The notes under the pieces were generated by a model that worked only from the letters and a program-made list of their open reading frames with translations, was not told the origin of the DNA and did no database searches. This document shows, piece after piece, positions 1-6,936 of a stretch of DNA of 14,903 nt (position 1 is its first letter; every line of letters begins with the position of its first letter). The translations under genes were made by a program, and so were the position numbers. Source of the DNA: Bacillota bacterium (GTDB taxonomy: Bacteria > Bacillota > Clostridia > Oscillospirales > Oscillospiraceae); contig JAEWML010000213.1 of NCBI GenBank assembly GCA_023393155.1, positions 1 to 14,903 of the forward strand, read 5' to 3'.

Positions 1-73
1 GTACTGTCATCACCACAGCGCAGGCAATGGGCGCGATATAGCGCCCGGAACCCCCTGCTTTTTTCCAATTCAT
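1..73 (-). CDS. 5' end of an unidentified gene, possible membrane-anchored or exported protein (partial)
   Basis: Only the first 24 codons are in the window. They start at an ATG (complement of 71-73) preceded by AGGAGG eight bases upstream on the minus strand. The peptide begins MNWKKAGGSG and continues into a hydrophobic run (IAPIACAVVMTV). Two lysines near the N-terminus followed by a hydrophobic stretch fit a signal peptide or N-terminal membrane anchor. The gene is divergent from mutY. The family cannot be named from so little sequence. Confidence 0.6.
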   Translation of the reverse strand, partial: MNWKKAGGSGRYIAPIACAVVMTV

Positions 74-152
74 GAAATCATCCTCCTGCTCCGGCTGCGC
101 CAAAAGGGTTTCGGAAAAATTTAAAAAAGGGATATCCCCGTGCAGGGAAATA

Positions 153-161
153 TGCTATACT
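153..161 (+). promoter_or_regulatory. Candidate extended -10 promoter for the mutY operon
   Basis: The sequence TGC-TATACT matches an extended -10 element (TGnTATAAT-like). No good -35 hexamer lies 17 bp upstream, which is tolerated for extended -10 promoters. A perfect 10-bp palindrome, GGGATATCCC (129-138), sits just upstream and could be a protein-binding site. The predicted transcript start is near 168, leaving a leader of about 57 nt before the mutY ATG. Confidence 0.45.
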
Positions 162-224
162 TGAACCACGGTTCCTCCCGACGGACGGAGCTTTGAAATT
201 TACCTTTTAGGAGTATAGTATATC

Positions 225-1808
225 ATGCCCCCAGCCCTTCTGACAACTCTATCGGATATTGTTTCTCCGCTTCTTTTCTGGTATCGGGCCAATGCCCGGG
301 ACCTGCCATGGCGGAAGACCCGGGACCCCTATCGCATCTGGGTGTCGGAGGTGATGCTCCAGCAGACCCGGGTGGCGGCGGTGCTGGGGTATTATGCGCG
401 GTTTCTCACTGCGTTTCCCACGGTGGAGGCACTGGCCGGCGCGCCGGAGGAGGCCCTTATGAAGCAATGGGAGGGCCTTGGCTATTACAGCCGCGCCAGA
501 AATTTGCAGCGGGCTGCGCGGCTTGTGGCTATGGAGGGGCGCTTTCCAGATAACTATGACGGACTTCTTGCCCTGCCGGGAGTGGGGGACTACACCGCCT
601 CCGCCGTGGCTTCGGCGGCCTTCGGGCTGCGGGAACCGGCGGTGGACGGCAACGTGCTCCGGGTGTTCACGCGGCTGACGGACTGTCATGACGATATCGC
701 CGATCCTCGGACGAAAAAAGCCGTCCGGGCGCAGATCGGGGCGGTGATGCCCCGCGAGCCGGAGGATATCCGCATGTTCAATCAGGCGCTGATGGAGTTG
801 GGGGCTGTGGTCTGCGTGCCGGGCGGCCCGCCCAAATGCCATTTGTGTCCGCTGATGGAGCGATGCCTTGGCCGGAGCCGGGGAACGGCGGAGCACCTGC
901 CGGTAAAATCCCCTAAAAAGGCACGGCGGGTTGAGGAAAAAACCGTGTTCCTTCTGCTGCGGGATGGGAAAATTGCCCTGCGCAAGCGGCCCGAGGGCGG
1001 CCTGCTGGCAGGGCTTTGGGAGTTTCCCAACGGAGAGGGCGCGCTGGACGAGACGGCGGCGGCCGACCAATGCGCCCGCTGGGCGCTGGCCCCCCGGGCG
1101 TGGAAGCGCCGATTGACAGCGAAGCATATTTTTACCCATGTGGAGTGGCATATGACCTGTTATGCGCTGGAGGTTTTTGGCAGCGGACCGGAGGATTTTT
1201 TCTGGGCGGACGGACCGGCGCTGGACCGGTTGGCCGTGCCCTCGGCCTTTGCCCGGTTGAAGGAAGAGGCGGAAACCGCGCTGGAGGAATACAGCGAAAA
1301 AATACAGCCAGAAGGAGGACTTTTCATGGGCTTGACGGTGGAGCTTGCATATGACTGTCAGGAGGAGCTTCGTCCGCTGTTTCAGGAATACACGGATATG
1401 CTGGTGCGGGAGAGTCCGTCCGTTGCGGACTATCTGAAAATTCAGCACTATGACGCCGAGCTTCACGACCTTGAAAGCAAATACGGCCTGCCGGACGGGC
1501 GGCTGTATCTTGCACGGGTGAACGGAGCTGCGGCAGGATGCGCCGCGCTGCGAAGGCTGGACGAAACCCGCTGCGAGCTGAAGCGGATGTATGTCCGTCC
1601 GCAATATCGCGGGCAGAAAGTCTCCACGGCGCTGCTGGACCGGCTTTTGGCGGACGCCCGGGAGATTGGCTATCAAAAAATGCTGCTGGACACCCTGCCG
1701 TTTCTGACAACGGCTATCACAATGTACCGGCGGCGGGGATTTCAGGATATCCCCGGCTATAACGACAGTCCCCTGCCGGAAACCATTTATTTGGAGCTTG
1801 AGCTGTAA
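225..1808 (+). CDS. mutY: A/G-specific adenine glycosylase MutY fused in frame to a GNAT N-acetyltransferase
   Basis: The first ~360 residues are MutY, which removes adenine mispaired with 8-oxoguanine. Visible landmarks are Glu42 in SEVMLQQTRV, GLGYYSRARNL (84-94), the helix-hairpin-helix LPGVGDYTA (117-125), catalytic Asp141 in VDGNVLRVF, and four iron-sulfur cysteines (197, 205, 208, 214). The first cysteine gap is seven residues rather than the textbook six. The C-terminal NUDIX-like domain has GLLAGLWEFPN and FTHVEWHM. MutY is normally about 350 residues. Here no stop intervenes and the frame runs into a 160-residue GNAT domain from Met368. That Met (1326) has its own ribosome site (AGAAGGAGG, 1311-1319), so the acetyltransferase may also be made separately. 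The ATG at 225 is preceded by AGGAG at slightly long spacing. MutY identity is secure; whether the fusion protein exists in the cell is open. Confidence 0.93.
   Translation: MPPALLTTLSDIVSPLLFWYRANARDLPWRKTRDPYRIWVSEVMLQQTRVAAVLGYYARFLTAFPTVEALAGAPEEALMKQWEGLGYYSRARNLQRAARLVAMEGRFPDNYDGLLALPGVGDYTASAVASAAFGLREPAVDGNVLRVFTRLTDCHDDIADPRTKKAVRAQIGAVMPREPEDIRMFNQALMELGAVVCVPGGPPKCHLCPLMERCLGRSRGTAEHLPVKSPKKARRVEEKTVFLLLRDGKIALRKRPEGGLLAGLWEFPNGEGALDETAAADQCARWALAPRAWKRRLTAKHIFTHVEWHMTCYALEVFGSGPEDFFWADGPALDRLAVPSAFARLKEEAETALEEYSEKIQPEGGLFMGLTVELAYDCQEELRPLFQEYTDMLVRESPSVADYLKIQHYDAELHDLESKYGLPDGRLYLARVNGAAAGCAALRRLDETRCELKRMYVRPQYRGQKVSTALLDRLLADAREIGYQKMLLDTLPFLTTAITMYRRRGFQDIPGYNDSPLPETIYLELEL
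1326..1808 (+). CDS. GNAT acetyltransferase domain with its own internal start (alternative product of the mutY fusion)
   Basis: This is an in-frame internal start inside the MutY-GNAT reading frame. GAAGGAGG lies about seven bases before the ATG, a better ribosome site than that of mutY itself. The resulting 160-residue protein has exactly the length of the next gene and aligns to it without gaps at about 59% identity by hand count. GNAT features are the beta-strand CELKRMYVRP, the acetyl-CoA loop region RGQKVS (95-100) and the C-terminal MYRRRGF segment. The usual R/QxxGxG/A loop is degenerate here: Lys and Ser replace the two later glycines. The substrate is unknown. GNAT enzymes transfer acetyl from acetyl-CoA to amines on small molecules or proteins. 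Confidence 0.6.
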   Translation: MGLTVELAYDCQEELRPLFQEYTDMLVRESPSVADYLKIQHYDAELHDLESKYGLPDGRLYLARVNGAAAGCAALRRLDETRCELKRMYVRPQYRGQKVSTALLDRLLADAREIGYQKMLLDTLPFLTTAITMYRRRGFQDIPGYNDSPLPETIYLELEL

Positions 1809-1859
1809 GTCTCAAATGCCCGATTTTGAAACGCAAGCGGAAAGCGAGGTACTGCTGAT

Positions 1860-2342
1860 ATGTTATTGACATTGGAATTGGCTTATGAGCAGCCGGAGGT
1901 CATGCGTTCCATGATTCAGGAATACGTGGATACGCTGATTCTGGCGGTGCCGCCCTTCGCCTCCTATTTGCAGGTGCAGCACTGCGACGCGGAGCTGGCA
2001 AACCTGCGGCAAAAATACGGAAAGCCGGACGGGCGGCTGTATCTCGTCCGGGTGGACGGAACGCCCGCGGGCTGCGCGGCCCTGCGCCGGCTGGACGGGG
2101 AGAGCTGCGAGGTAAAGCGGCTGTATGTCCGTCCCCGGTTCCGAAAGAAGGGTGCGGGGACGGCCTTGATGAACCGTCTGGTTTCCGACGCGCGGGAAAT
2201 TGGCTACCGGCAGATGAAGCTGGACACCCTGCCCATGCTGCCCGACGCGCTTCGCCTGTTCCGCGCGCTGGGATTTCAGGAGATTCCCCGGTATAACGAC
2301 AGTCCGCTGCCGGGGACCATTTTCATGCAGCTTACGCTGTAA
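1860..2342 (+). CDS. GNAT family N-acetyltransferase, tandem paralogue of the preceding domain
   Basis: This 160-residue GNAT protein probably acetylates an unidentified amine substrate. Residues 83-90 (CEVKRLYV) lead into RPRFRKKGAG (91-100), which contains the acetyl-CoA loop RxxGxG intact, unlike its upstream paralogue. LRLFRALGFQEI (131-142) is the typical C-terminal GNAT strand-helix. It aligns end to end with the fused GNAT domain (about 94 of 160 residues identical), including the shared tail YNDSPLP, so the two arose by tandem duplication. The spacing of 51 nt from the fusion gene supports co-transcription. The ribosome site is weak (GCGAGG about ten bases upstream). Family call is firm, specific function unknown. 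Confidence 0.85.
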   Translation: MLLTLELAYEQPEVMRSMIQEYVDTLILAVPPFASYLQVQHCDAELANLRQKYGKPDGRLYLVRVDGTPAGCAALRRLDGESCEVKRLYVRPRFRKKGAGTALMNRLVSDAREIGYRQMKLDTLPMLPDALRLFRALGFQEIPRYNDSPLPGTIFMQLTL

Positions 2343-2364
2343 CATCGTCAAAGGAGGCGCTGCC

Positions 2365-2958
2365 ATGGCTTTTTGGAACCGGGACGAGGAAAGCGATTGG
2401 GAAAAGCACCAGAGAGCGAGGGAAAAGGAAGCGGAGAAGGAGGAAAAGCCCCCCGTCTCCGACGAGTTCAAGGCATATTTTAAGGCTGTCCGACAGGGCC
2501 TGCGGGCGGAGGACGGCTATGCTCAGCAGCCGGGAGAGCAGGATACTCCCCTAAAGACCTTTTTGTCCCGGCTTCGTCGGGACAAACCGGAAGAGGACGA
2601 GGGCCCGCCGGAGAAATGCCCGTGGTGCGGCGGCGATATGGCCAAGGGCTATTTGTGGGGCGGACGGGGCATATACTGGCAGGAAAAAAAGCCGGGCTTT
2701 TTCTCCTCCTCTGCCTTTTCCGCGGACACTGTGAACGTGTCCGAGACGGACAGCTTTTTTTGTGCTGGGTATAAGATTATGTGGCACTGTGCCGCCTGCC
2801 GCAAAATGGTGACGGACATCCGGGACCTGAACCCGCCGCTGGGCGAGAGAAAGCCGGAAGAGCATTATTACGCGGAGCAGATCAGCGCGGCGGAGCACGG
2901 GGACGGCCAAGAGGAGAACGGGGCGGACGGCCCGGAGAACGAAACAGAAGAGACATAA
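2365..2958 (+). CDS. Zinc-ribbon protein of unknown function (DUF6487-like)
   Basis: This is a 197-residue soluble protein. Its N-terminal ~80 residues are charged and probably partly disordered or helical. A zinc-ribbon-like core follows: CPWCGG (Cys85, Cys88) with the trailing motif DMAKGYLWG, and a second pair, HCAACRKMV (Cys142, Cys145). This CPxCG...MxKGY...CxxC arrangement resembles the small DUF6487 family, recalled rather than searched. The C-terminal ~35 residues are very rich in Glu, Gly and Asn. AAGGAGG seven bases before the ATG fixes the start. It sits 22 nt after the second GNAT gene and 18 nt before tdk. No enzymatic motif is visible. Confidence 0.8.
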   Translation: MAFWNRDEESDWEKHQRAREKEAEKEEKPPVSDEFKAYFKAVRQGLRAEDGYAQQPGEQDTPLKTFLSRLRRDKPEEDEGPPEKCPWCGGDMAKGYLWGGRGIYWQEKKPGFFSSSAFSADTVNVSETDSFFCAGYKIMWHCAACRKMVTDIRDLNPPLGERKPEEHYYAEQISAAEHGDGQEENGADGPENETEET

Positions 2959-2976
2959 GAGGGAGAAAACAACTGC

Positions 2977-3564
2977 ATGGCACAGCTATACTTCAAATAT
3001 GGGGCCATGGGCTCCAGTAAAACGGCAAACGCGCTGATGACCCGCTTCAACTATGAGGAGCGGGGCCAGCAGGTGCTTCTGGTGAAGCCCCGGCTGGACA
3101 TGCGGGACGGGGACCATATGGTGTCCTCCCGCATCGGGCTGAAATACCCCTGCATCTATTTTGACGAGATGCAGAAAATCAACCCCATGGAATTGCAGCA
3201 AAACGCCTGCATCATTGTGGACGAGGCCCAGTTTCTCACCAAGGAGGAGGTGGACTACCTCGTCTCTCTGGTGGACAATGCGGGCATACCCGTCATCTGC
3301 TATGGCCTGCGGGCGGACTTTAAGGGCGACCTGTTTCCCGGCAGCGAGGAGCTGCTGGTGATGGCGGATAAAATCGAAGAGGTGAAAACCATCTGCTGGT
3401 GCGGCAAAAAGGCCATTTTTAACGCCCGGTTTGACAAGAAGGGCCGGGTGCTGAAGGAGGGAGCGCAGGTGGTGCTGGGGGCCAACGACCAGTATATTGG
3501 CCTGTGCCGCAAGCACTGGCGGGAGGGGAATCTGGGCCCCGATTTCAAGGTGGAGCAGCCGTGA
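2977..3564 (+). CDS. tdk: Thymidine kinase, class II (Tdk)
   Basis: Tdk phosphorylates thymidine (and deoxyuridine) with ATP in the pyrimidine salvage pathway, in the cytoplasm. The 195-residue length is normal. Motifs in order are the P-loop region YGAMGSSKT (8-16), the DEAQF box with likely catalytic Glu83 (82-86), YGLRADF (109-115), a zinc-site CWCG (140-143) and CRKH (177-180), and the thymidine-binding lasso before it (NDQYIGL). The P-loop has Ser where many homologues have Gly (SSKT versus SGKT). The start at MAQLYFKYG fits the family. The gene lies 18 nt after the zinc-ribbon gene and overlaps the next start codon by 4 nt, so it is probably mid-operon. Confidence 0.95.
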   Translation: MAQLYFKYGAMGSSKTANALMTRFNYEERGQQVLLVKPRLDMRDGDHMVSSRIGLKYPCIYFDEMQKINPMELQQNACIIVDEAQFLTKEEVDYLVSLVDNAGIPVICYGLRADFKGDLFPGSEELLVMADKIEEVKTICWCGKKAIFNARFDKKGRVLKEGAQVVLGANDQYIGLCRKHWREGNLGPDFKVEQP

Positions 3565-4430
3565 TCTGCAGCATTTGCCCCCGGAGCTGCGGGGCCGAGC
3601 GGACGGAAACGGTTTCCGGCGGCGTGTGCGCCATGCCGCTGACTCCCGTGGCGGCCAAGGCAATGCTCCATATGTGGGAGGAGCCGTGCCTTGTGGGGGA
3701 CAGGGGCGCGGGCTGCGTCTTTTTTTCCGGCTGCAATCTGCGGTGCAGCTTCTGCCAAAACGGAAGCATTTCCCGTGGGGACTGCGGAAAGCCCGTGAGC
3801 GTCTCCCGCCTGCGGGAGATTTACGAAGAGCTGATTGCGCAGGGCGCGGCGTGCATCGACCTTGTAACCCCCACCCACTTTACGCCCGCTGTGGCCGCGT
3901 CGCTGGACCGGCCCCTGCCGGTTCCCGTGGTGTGGAACTCCGGCGGCTATGAAAAGCCGGAGACGCTGGGGCTGCTGGAGGGAAAGGTGCAGATTTACCT
4001 GCCTGATTTGAAATACGCGCTGCCCGGCCCCGCGAAGCGGTACTCCGGCGCGGAGGACTATTTTCACTGGGCCAAGGCCTCGATTTTGGAGATGTTCCGC
4101 CAGACGGGGGCGTATCAAATGGAGAACGGACGGCTGAAATCCGGGGTGTTGATCCGGCATCTGGTGCTTCCGGGAGAGCTGGAAAATACCCGCCGGGTGC
4201 TGGACTGGGTGTCGTCCGCCTTTCGCCCCGGGGACGTGCTGTTCTCCCTGATGGCCCAGTACACGCCCCAGCCGGGTGCAAAGGGGACGCTTGCCCGCCG
4301 GGTGACAAGGGCGGAATATACCGCCGCCGCGCAGTATATGGAAAACTGCGGGATTGCCGACGGCTATGTGCAGGAGCGCACCTCCGCCAAGGAGGAATAC
4401 ACGCCGGACTTTGACCTTTCCGGCGTTTGA
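3561..4430 (+). CDS. PflX-like radical SAM protein (COG1313 type, homologue of pyruvate formate-lyase activating enzyme)
   Basis: A GTG start at 3561 overlaps the tdk stop as GTGA and has AAGGTGGAG (3547-3555) as ribosome site. The ATG at 3504 in the same frame would overlap tdk by 61 nt without a ribosome site, so GTG is preferred (289 aa). The radical SAM cluster is C58-x3-C62-x2-C65 in GCNLRCSFC. The N-terminal block CSICPRSCGAER with a further Cys at 23 is characteristic of the PflX group and may hold a second metal site. YLPDLKYA and LIRHLVLPGE are also typical. Members are thought to reductively cleave S-adenosylmethionine; the target is unknown. No glycyl-radical enzyme gene lies nearby, so formate-lyase activation is not supported. 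Confidence 0.88.
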   Translation: MICSICPRSCGAERTETVSGGVCAMPLTPVAAKAMLHMWEEPCLVGDRGAGCVFFSGCNLRCSFCQNGSISRGDCGKPVSVSRLREIYEELIAQGAACIDLVTPTHFTPAVAASLDRPLPVPVVWNSGGYEKPETLGLLEGKVQIYLPDLKYALPGPAKRYSGAEDYFHWAKASILEMFRQTGAYQMENGRLKSGVLIRHLVLPGELENTRRVLDWVSSAFRPGDVLFSLMAQYTPQPGAKGTLARRVTRAEYTAAAQYMENCGIADGYVQERTSAKEEYTPDFDLSGV

Positions 4431-4530
4431 GACAATCGCCCTCGACACGCTGAAATTACGTCCTGTGCCGGGCCAAAAAATGGGGCGCGGTGCTTGCTGT
4501 TCAAGCGGAACAGCATCTGATGATACCGAA

Positions 4531-4569
4531 AAGGCCCGCCTGTCCGGTTTTTACCGGACAGGCGGGCTT
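4531..4569. terminator. Bidirectional intrinsic terminator between radical SAM gene and iclR-type gene
   Basis: A perfect 15-bp inverted repeat (4534-4548 with 4553-4567, GCCCGCCTGTCCGGT) encloses a TTTT loop. On the minus strand the stem is followed by TTTT; on the plus strand the tail is weaker (TTCAATTT). It lies between two converging genes and probably ends both. The stretch 4431-4625 otherwise shows nothing I would call a gene. Confidence 0.85.
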
Positions 4570-4625
4570 CAATTTACCGCAAAGCTGGGAGCGTATCTGC
4601 GGGCGCAGCATCAAACAGAGCGGCG

Positions 4626-5399
4626 CTATTTCCCCTGCCGATAGCCCATGGCGCTGGAAATTTGCGCCGCCGTGGTCTGCGTGAGAAGCAGGGCGTCTTG
4701 AAATTCCCGGGACTGGGCTCTGTGGAACATGCCGATGATTCCCACGGCGTATTTCACCTGCCCGGAGGTATCCCGAATCGGTGCGGACACCGAGCCCAGC
4801 CCAATTTTATACTCCCCGTCCTCCACGGCATAGCCCTGCCGCCGGGCGGCGTCCAGGTCCTTCGCCAGGTCTTTCCATGTGACGGGCGTGTGAGGAGTAT
4901 AGGCGGCAAGGGGTTGGAGCTTGAGAACCCGGATTGCCTCCGACTCCGGCATGGCGGCGAGAAATACCTTGCCCTGCGAGGTGCAGTGAAGGGGCAGGCG
5001 GGTTCCCACCTCGGACACCACCCGCAGCCCCGCCCGGCTCTGCACCTGATCGATGGTGATGGCCTCGTTCCGGTTCAGCACGGACAAAAAGACCGACTCG
5101 CCGGTCTTGGTCGCCAGATGCTGCAAAAAGGGCCGGGCCAGCTCCGAAATGCTCCATCCGGCGCTGACGGCGCAGCCGTATTCAAACAGTCGGACGCCCA
5201 GAAAGTACCGGCCGTCGGGCTGCTGTTCCACGGCGGAGGACTCCCGCATGGAGGAGAGCAGACCGTACACAGTGCTTTTGGGCCAGCCGGAGCGCTCGCT
5301 CAACTCCGCAAGACTCAGGGGTGCCTTCGCCTCCGACAGAATGCCCAGCAGGCGAAATGCCTTTACGACAGACAAAACCAGCTTGCTTTCTCCCGGCAT
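4626..5399 (-). CDS. IclR family transcriptional regulator
   Basis: This is a 257-residue DNA-binding regulator. An N-terminal winged helix-turn-helix (about residues 6-65, including LSLAELSERSGWPKSTVYGL) binds DNA. The C-terminal effector domain (about 80-250) has HCTSQGKVFLAAM, YAVEDGEYKIGLGSVSAPI and VKYAVGIIGM, all typical of IclR proteins, which sense small carbon metabolites. The second in-frame Met (5399) is preferred over 5426 because GGAAGGAGG lies seven bases before it. The gene stands alone, convergent with the upstream operon and divergent from the recombinase. Its targets are not evident; the nearby NCS2 permease is a possible but unproven one. The ligand cannot be read from sequence. 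Confidence 0.93.
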   Translation of the reverse strand: MPGESKLVLSVVKAFRLLGILSEAKAPLSLAELSERSGWPKSTVYGLLSSMRESSAVEQQPDGRYFLGVRLFEYGCAVSAGWSISELARPFLQHLATKTGESVFLSVLNRNEAITIDQVQSRAGLRVVSEVGTRLPLHCTSQGKVFLAAMPESEAIRVLKLQPLAAYTPHTPVTWKDLAKDLDAARRQGYAVEDGEYKIGLGSVSAPIRDTSGQVKYAVGIIGMFHRAQSREFQDALLLTQTTAAQISSAMGYRQGK

Positions 5400-5443
5400 G
5401 GCGGCGGCCTCCTTCCACGGCTTCAAAAAGTTGCATTACCGGC

Positions 5444-5472
5444 ATTATAACAAATTCACGGGACAAGTACAA
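5444..5472 (-). promoter_or_regulatory. Promoter of the IclR-type regulator
   Basis: Read on the minus strand, TTGTAC (5472-5467), a 17-bp spacer and a perfect TATAAT (5449-5444) form a good housekeeping promoter. Transcription would start near 5437, about 38 nt before the ATG at 5399. No clear IclR operator palindrome was found over it. Confidence 0.75.
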
Positions 5473-5614
5473 TTGAAATTTGATGATAACAATTACATAT
5501 TCGATGCTGCCGAATTTGCTTTTTTGGAACACCGCAAAATTGAAAGGATATCGGCGCAATTTTCCGCTGGGCCGGAAGATTTCAAAGACGGGACGGGCGG
5601 GGCGGATTATTCCC

Positions 5615-5643
5615 TTGTCAGACAGAGAAGGAAATGGTAAAAT
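5615..5643 (+). promoter_or_regulatory. Promoter of the tyrosine recombinase gene
   Basis: TTGTCA (5615-5620), a 17-bp spacer and TAAAAT (5638-5643) form a near-consensus housekeeping promoter. The predicted start near 5650 leaves a short leader of about 18-40 nt depending on which ATG is used. The rest of the 5473-5614 stretch holds no gene that I can support. Confidence 0.7.
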
Positions 5644-5667
5644 AGCACCGTAAAAGCAATCCATGAA

Positions 5668-6714
5668 ATGAAAGATGAGGATGAACAGCGAATGCCGGAA
5701 GAGAACGGGGGCTGCGTGCTGGGGGACCAGCTTCATAAGGGACTGACCATCCGGGGCGTATTTGAGCTGTGGCTGGCGGCGGCCCGCAAAGAGGTAAACG
5801 ACGCTTCTTATGCGAACTACGAGCGGATTGTCCGGCGGCATATTTTGCCGCGGCTGGGGGAAGCGGTGGTGGATTACTTGACCGTGGCCGACATTCGCGA
5901 TTTTTTGGACGAACGGCTGCGCAGCGGGCGGATGGATGGAAAAGGCGGACTTTCCCGAAAGACCGTGGCGGATATTTCCCGTGTGCTGAACGCGGGACTG
6001 AAGCTTGTCAACTGGGACCCGGATTTATCCGACGGCGGACGGATTTTTGTGAAATCGATGCACCCCAAGCGGGACACGGATACCCTGACGGACCGTCAGG
6101 CTGCGGCCTTAACCGAATACCTGACGGAGAATCTGGACCGCAGCAACGCGGGATTTTTGCTGTGTCTTTACACGGGCATTAAGCTCAGCGAAATCTGTGC
6201 GCTGAGGGATTCTGATTTTTTGCTGGAGGAGGACCGGCTGCAAGTGCGCCGCACGTTGCAGCGTGTCACCATGCGGCAGAGCGCAGACGAACCGGACGGC
6301 TCCGGCGGGCGGCAGGATACCGTTGCGTATGACCCGGGGGACAGCGGATACCGGGATTTGGCGCTGGCCACAGGGTTGTCCATGCTGCTGTGGACGCTGC
6401 TGCGGGGCGGAGACGGGACTGCGTACTTCCTTACAGGGACGGACGAGAAGCCGCTGGGACCGCGAACCTATCAGTATCGATTTCAGAGCATGCTCTCAAG
6501 CTGCGGCCTGCCCCAGACGGTAAATTTTCATATGCTCCGCCATACCTTTGCCCTAATGTGGATGAGCGGCGGCGGGGAGATTGGAGCGCTCAGCCGCGCG
6601 CTGGGGCATGGCTCCGTGAAGACAACGCAGGCCCGCTACGAGGGCCTGCTTCAAACGGCGGAGCCTATCGCGCCCGACCATGCAAAGCTGATATGCCCAA
6701 GCGCCGTTCAATAA
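5668..6714 (+). CDS. Tyrosine recombinase / phage-type integrase with an altered catalytic arginine
   Basis: This 348-residue site-specific recombinase has a core-binding domain at about residues 26-115 (TIRGVFELWLAAARK... SRKTVADISRVLNAGLKLVNW) and a catalytic domain after about 140. Visible catalytic residues are His288 and Arg291 in HMLRHTFA, His314 in ALGHGS, and nucleophile Tyr324 in TTQARYEGL. In the first-arginine motif, normally TGxRxSE, the sequence is YTGIKLSEICAL, so Lys172 occupies the arginine position. A clear KTxxS beta-hairpin lysine motif is not evident either. The start is uncertain: the ATG at 5668 lacks a ribosome site, and Met9 (5692) with an upstream GAGG is an alternative. 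No recognised prophage genes, att repeats or transfer genes flank it, so it may be a chromosomal orphan or a remnant. Confidence 0.88.
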   Translation: MKDEDEQRMPEENGGCVLGDQLHKGLTIRGVFELWLAAARKEVNDASYANYERIVRRHILPRLGEAVVDYLTVADIRDFLDERLRSGRMDGKGGLSRKTVADISRVLNAGLKLVNWDPDLSDGGRIFVKSMHPKRDTDTLTDRQAAALTEYLTENLDRSNAGFLLCLYTGIKLSEICALRDSDFLLEEDRLQVRRTLQRVTMRQSADEPDGSGGRQDTVAYDPGDSGYRDLALATGLSMLLWTLLRGGDGTAYFLTGTDEKPLGPRTYQYRFQSMLSSCGLPQTVNFHMLRHTFALMWMSGGGEIGALSRALGHGSVKTTQARYEGLLQTAEPIAPDHAKLICPSAVQ

Positions 6715-6770
6715 ACGGCAAGGACGCAGGCTGCGCCGCGTATTTTAAATATACGCAGCCATCGTTTGAC

Positions 6771-6805
6771 AAAAAAGGCGCCGAGAATGCTCTCGGCGCC
6801 TTTTT
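6771..6805. terminator. Strong bidirectional terminator between recombinase and permease genes
   Basis: A perfect 10-bp stem GGCGCCGAGA / TCTCGGCGCC (6777-6786, 6791-6800) with an ATGC loop is flanked by AAAAAA and TTTTT. It therefore has a T-tract on both strands. It lies 57 nt after the recombinase stop and about 130 nt beyond the convergent permease stop. The stretch 6806-6936 shows no gene. Confidence 0.92.
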
Positions 6806-6936
6806 CTTATCCAACATGTGGGGAAACCGACTGCCGGGTCAATGTCTGTGACCTTCTTATCCGTGGGGAAGCGAAAACTTCAGAAGGGGTCTGAGAATGC
6901 CGCTGTACGGGGCAGTCATAGTTTCCCCTGCTATCT

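Noticed and set aside
1280..1325. Sequencing frameshift as the cause of the mutY-GNAT fusion
   Set aside because: Neither alternative frame puts a stop just after the MutY end, and the GNAT start is in frame with MutY, so an indel is not the simplest explanation. A substitution of a stop codon remains possible.
249..1676. A 475-codon open frame antisense to mutY
   Set aside because: It mirrors mutY in a GC-rich gene, has no recognisable domains and low-complexity Arg/Pro/Gln-rich sequence, and no suitable ribosome site.
3300..4448. A 382-codon minus-strand frame across tdk and the radical SAM gene
   Set aside because: It is antisense to two well-supported genes and shows no domain.
4354..4684. 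Short plus-strand frames across the terminator after the radical SAM gene
   Set aside because: They run through a strong hairpin, lack ribosome sites and overlap the ends of both flanking genes.
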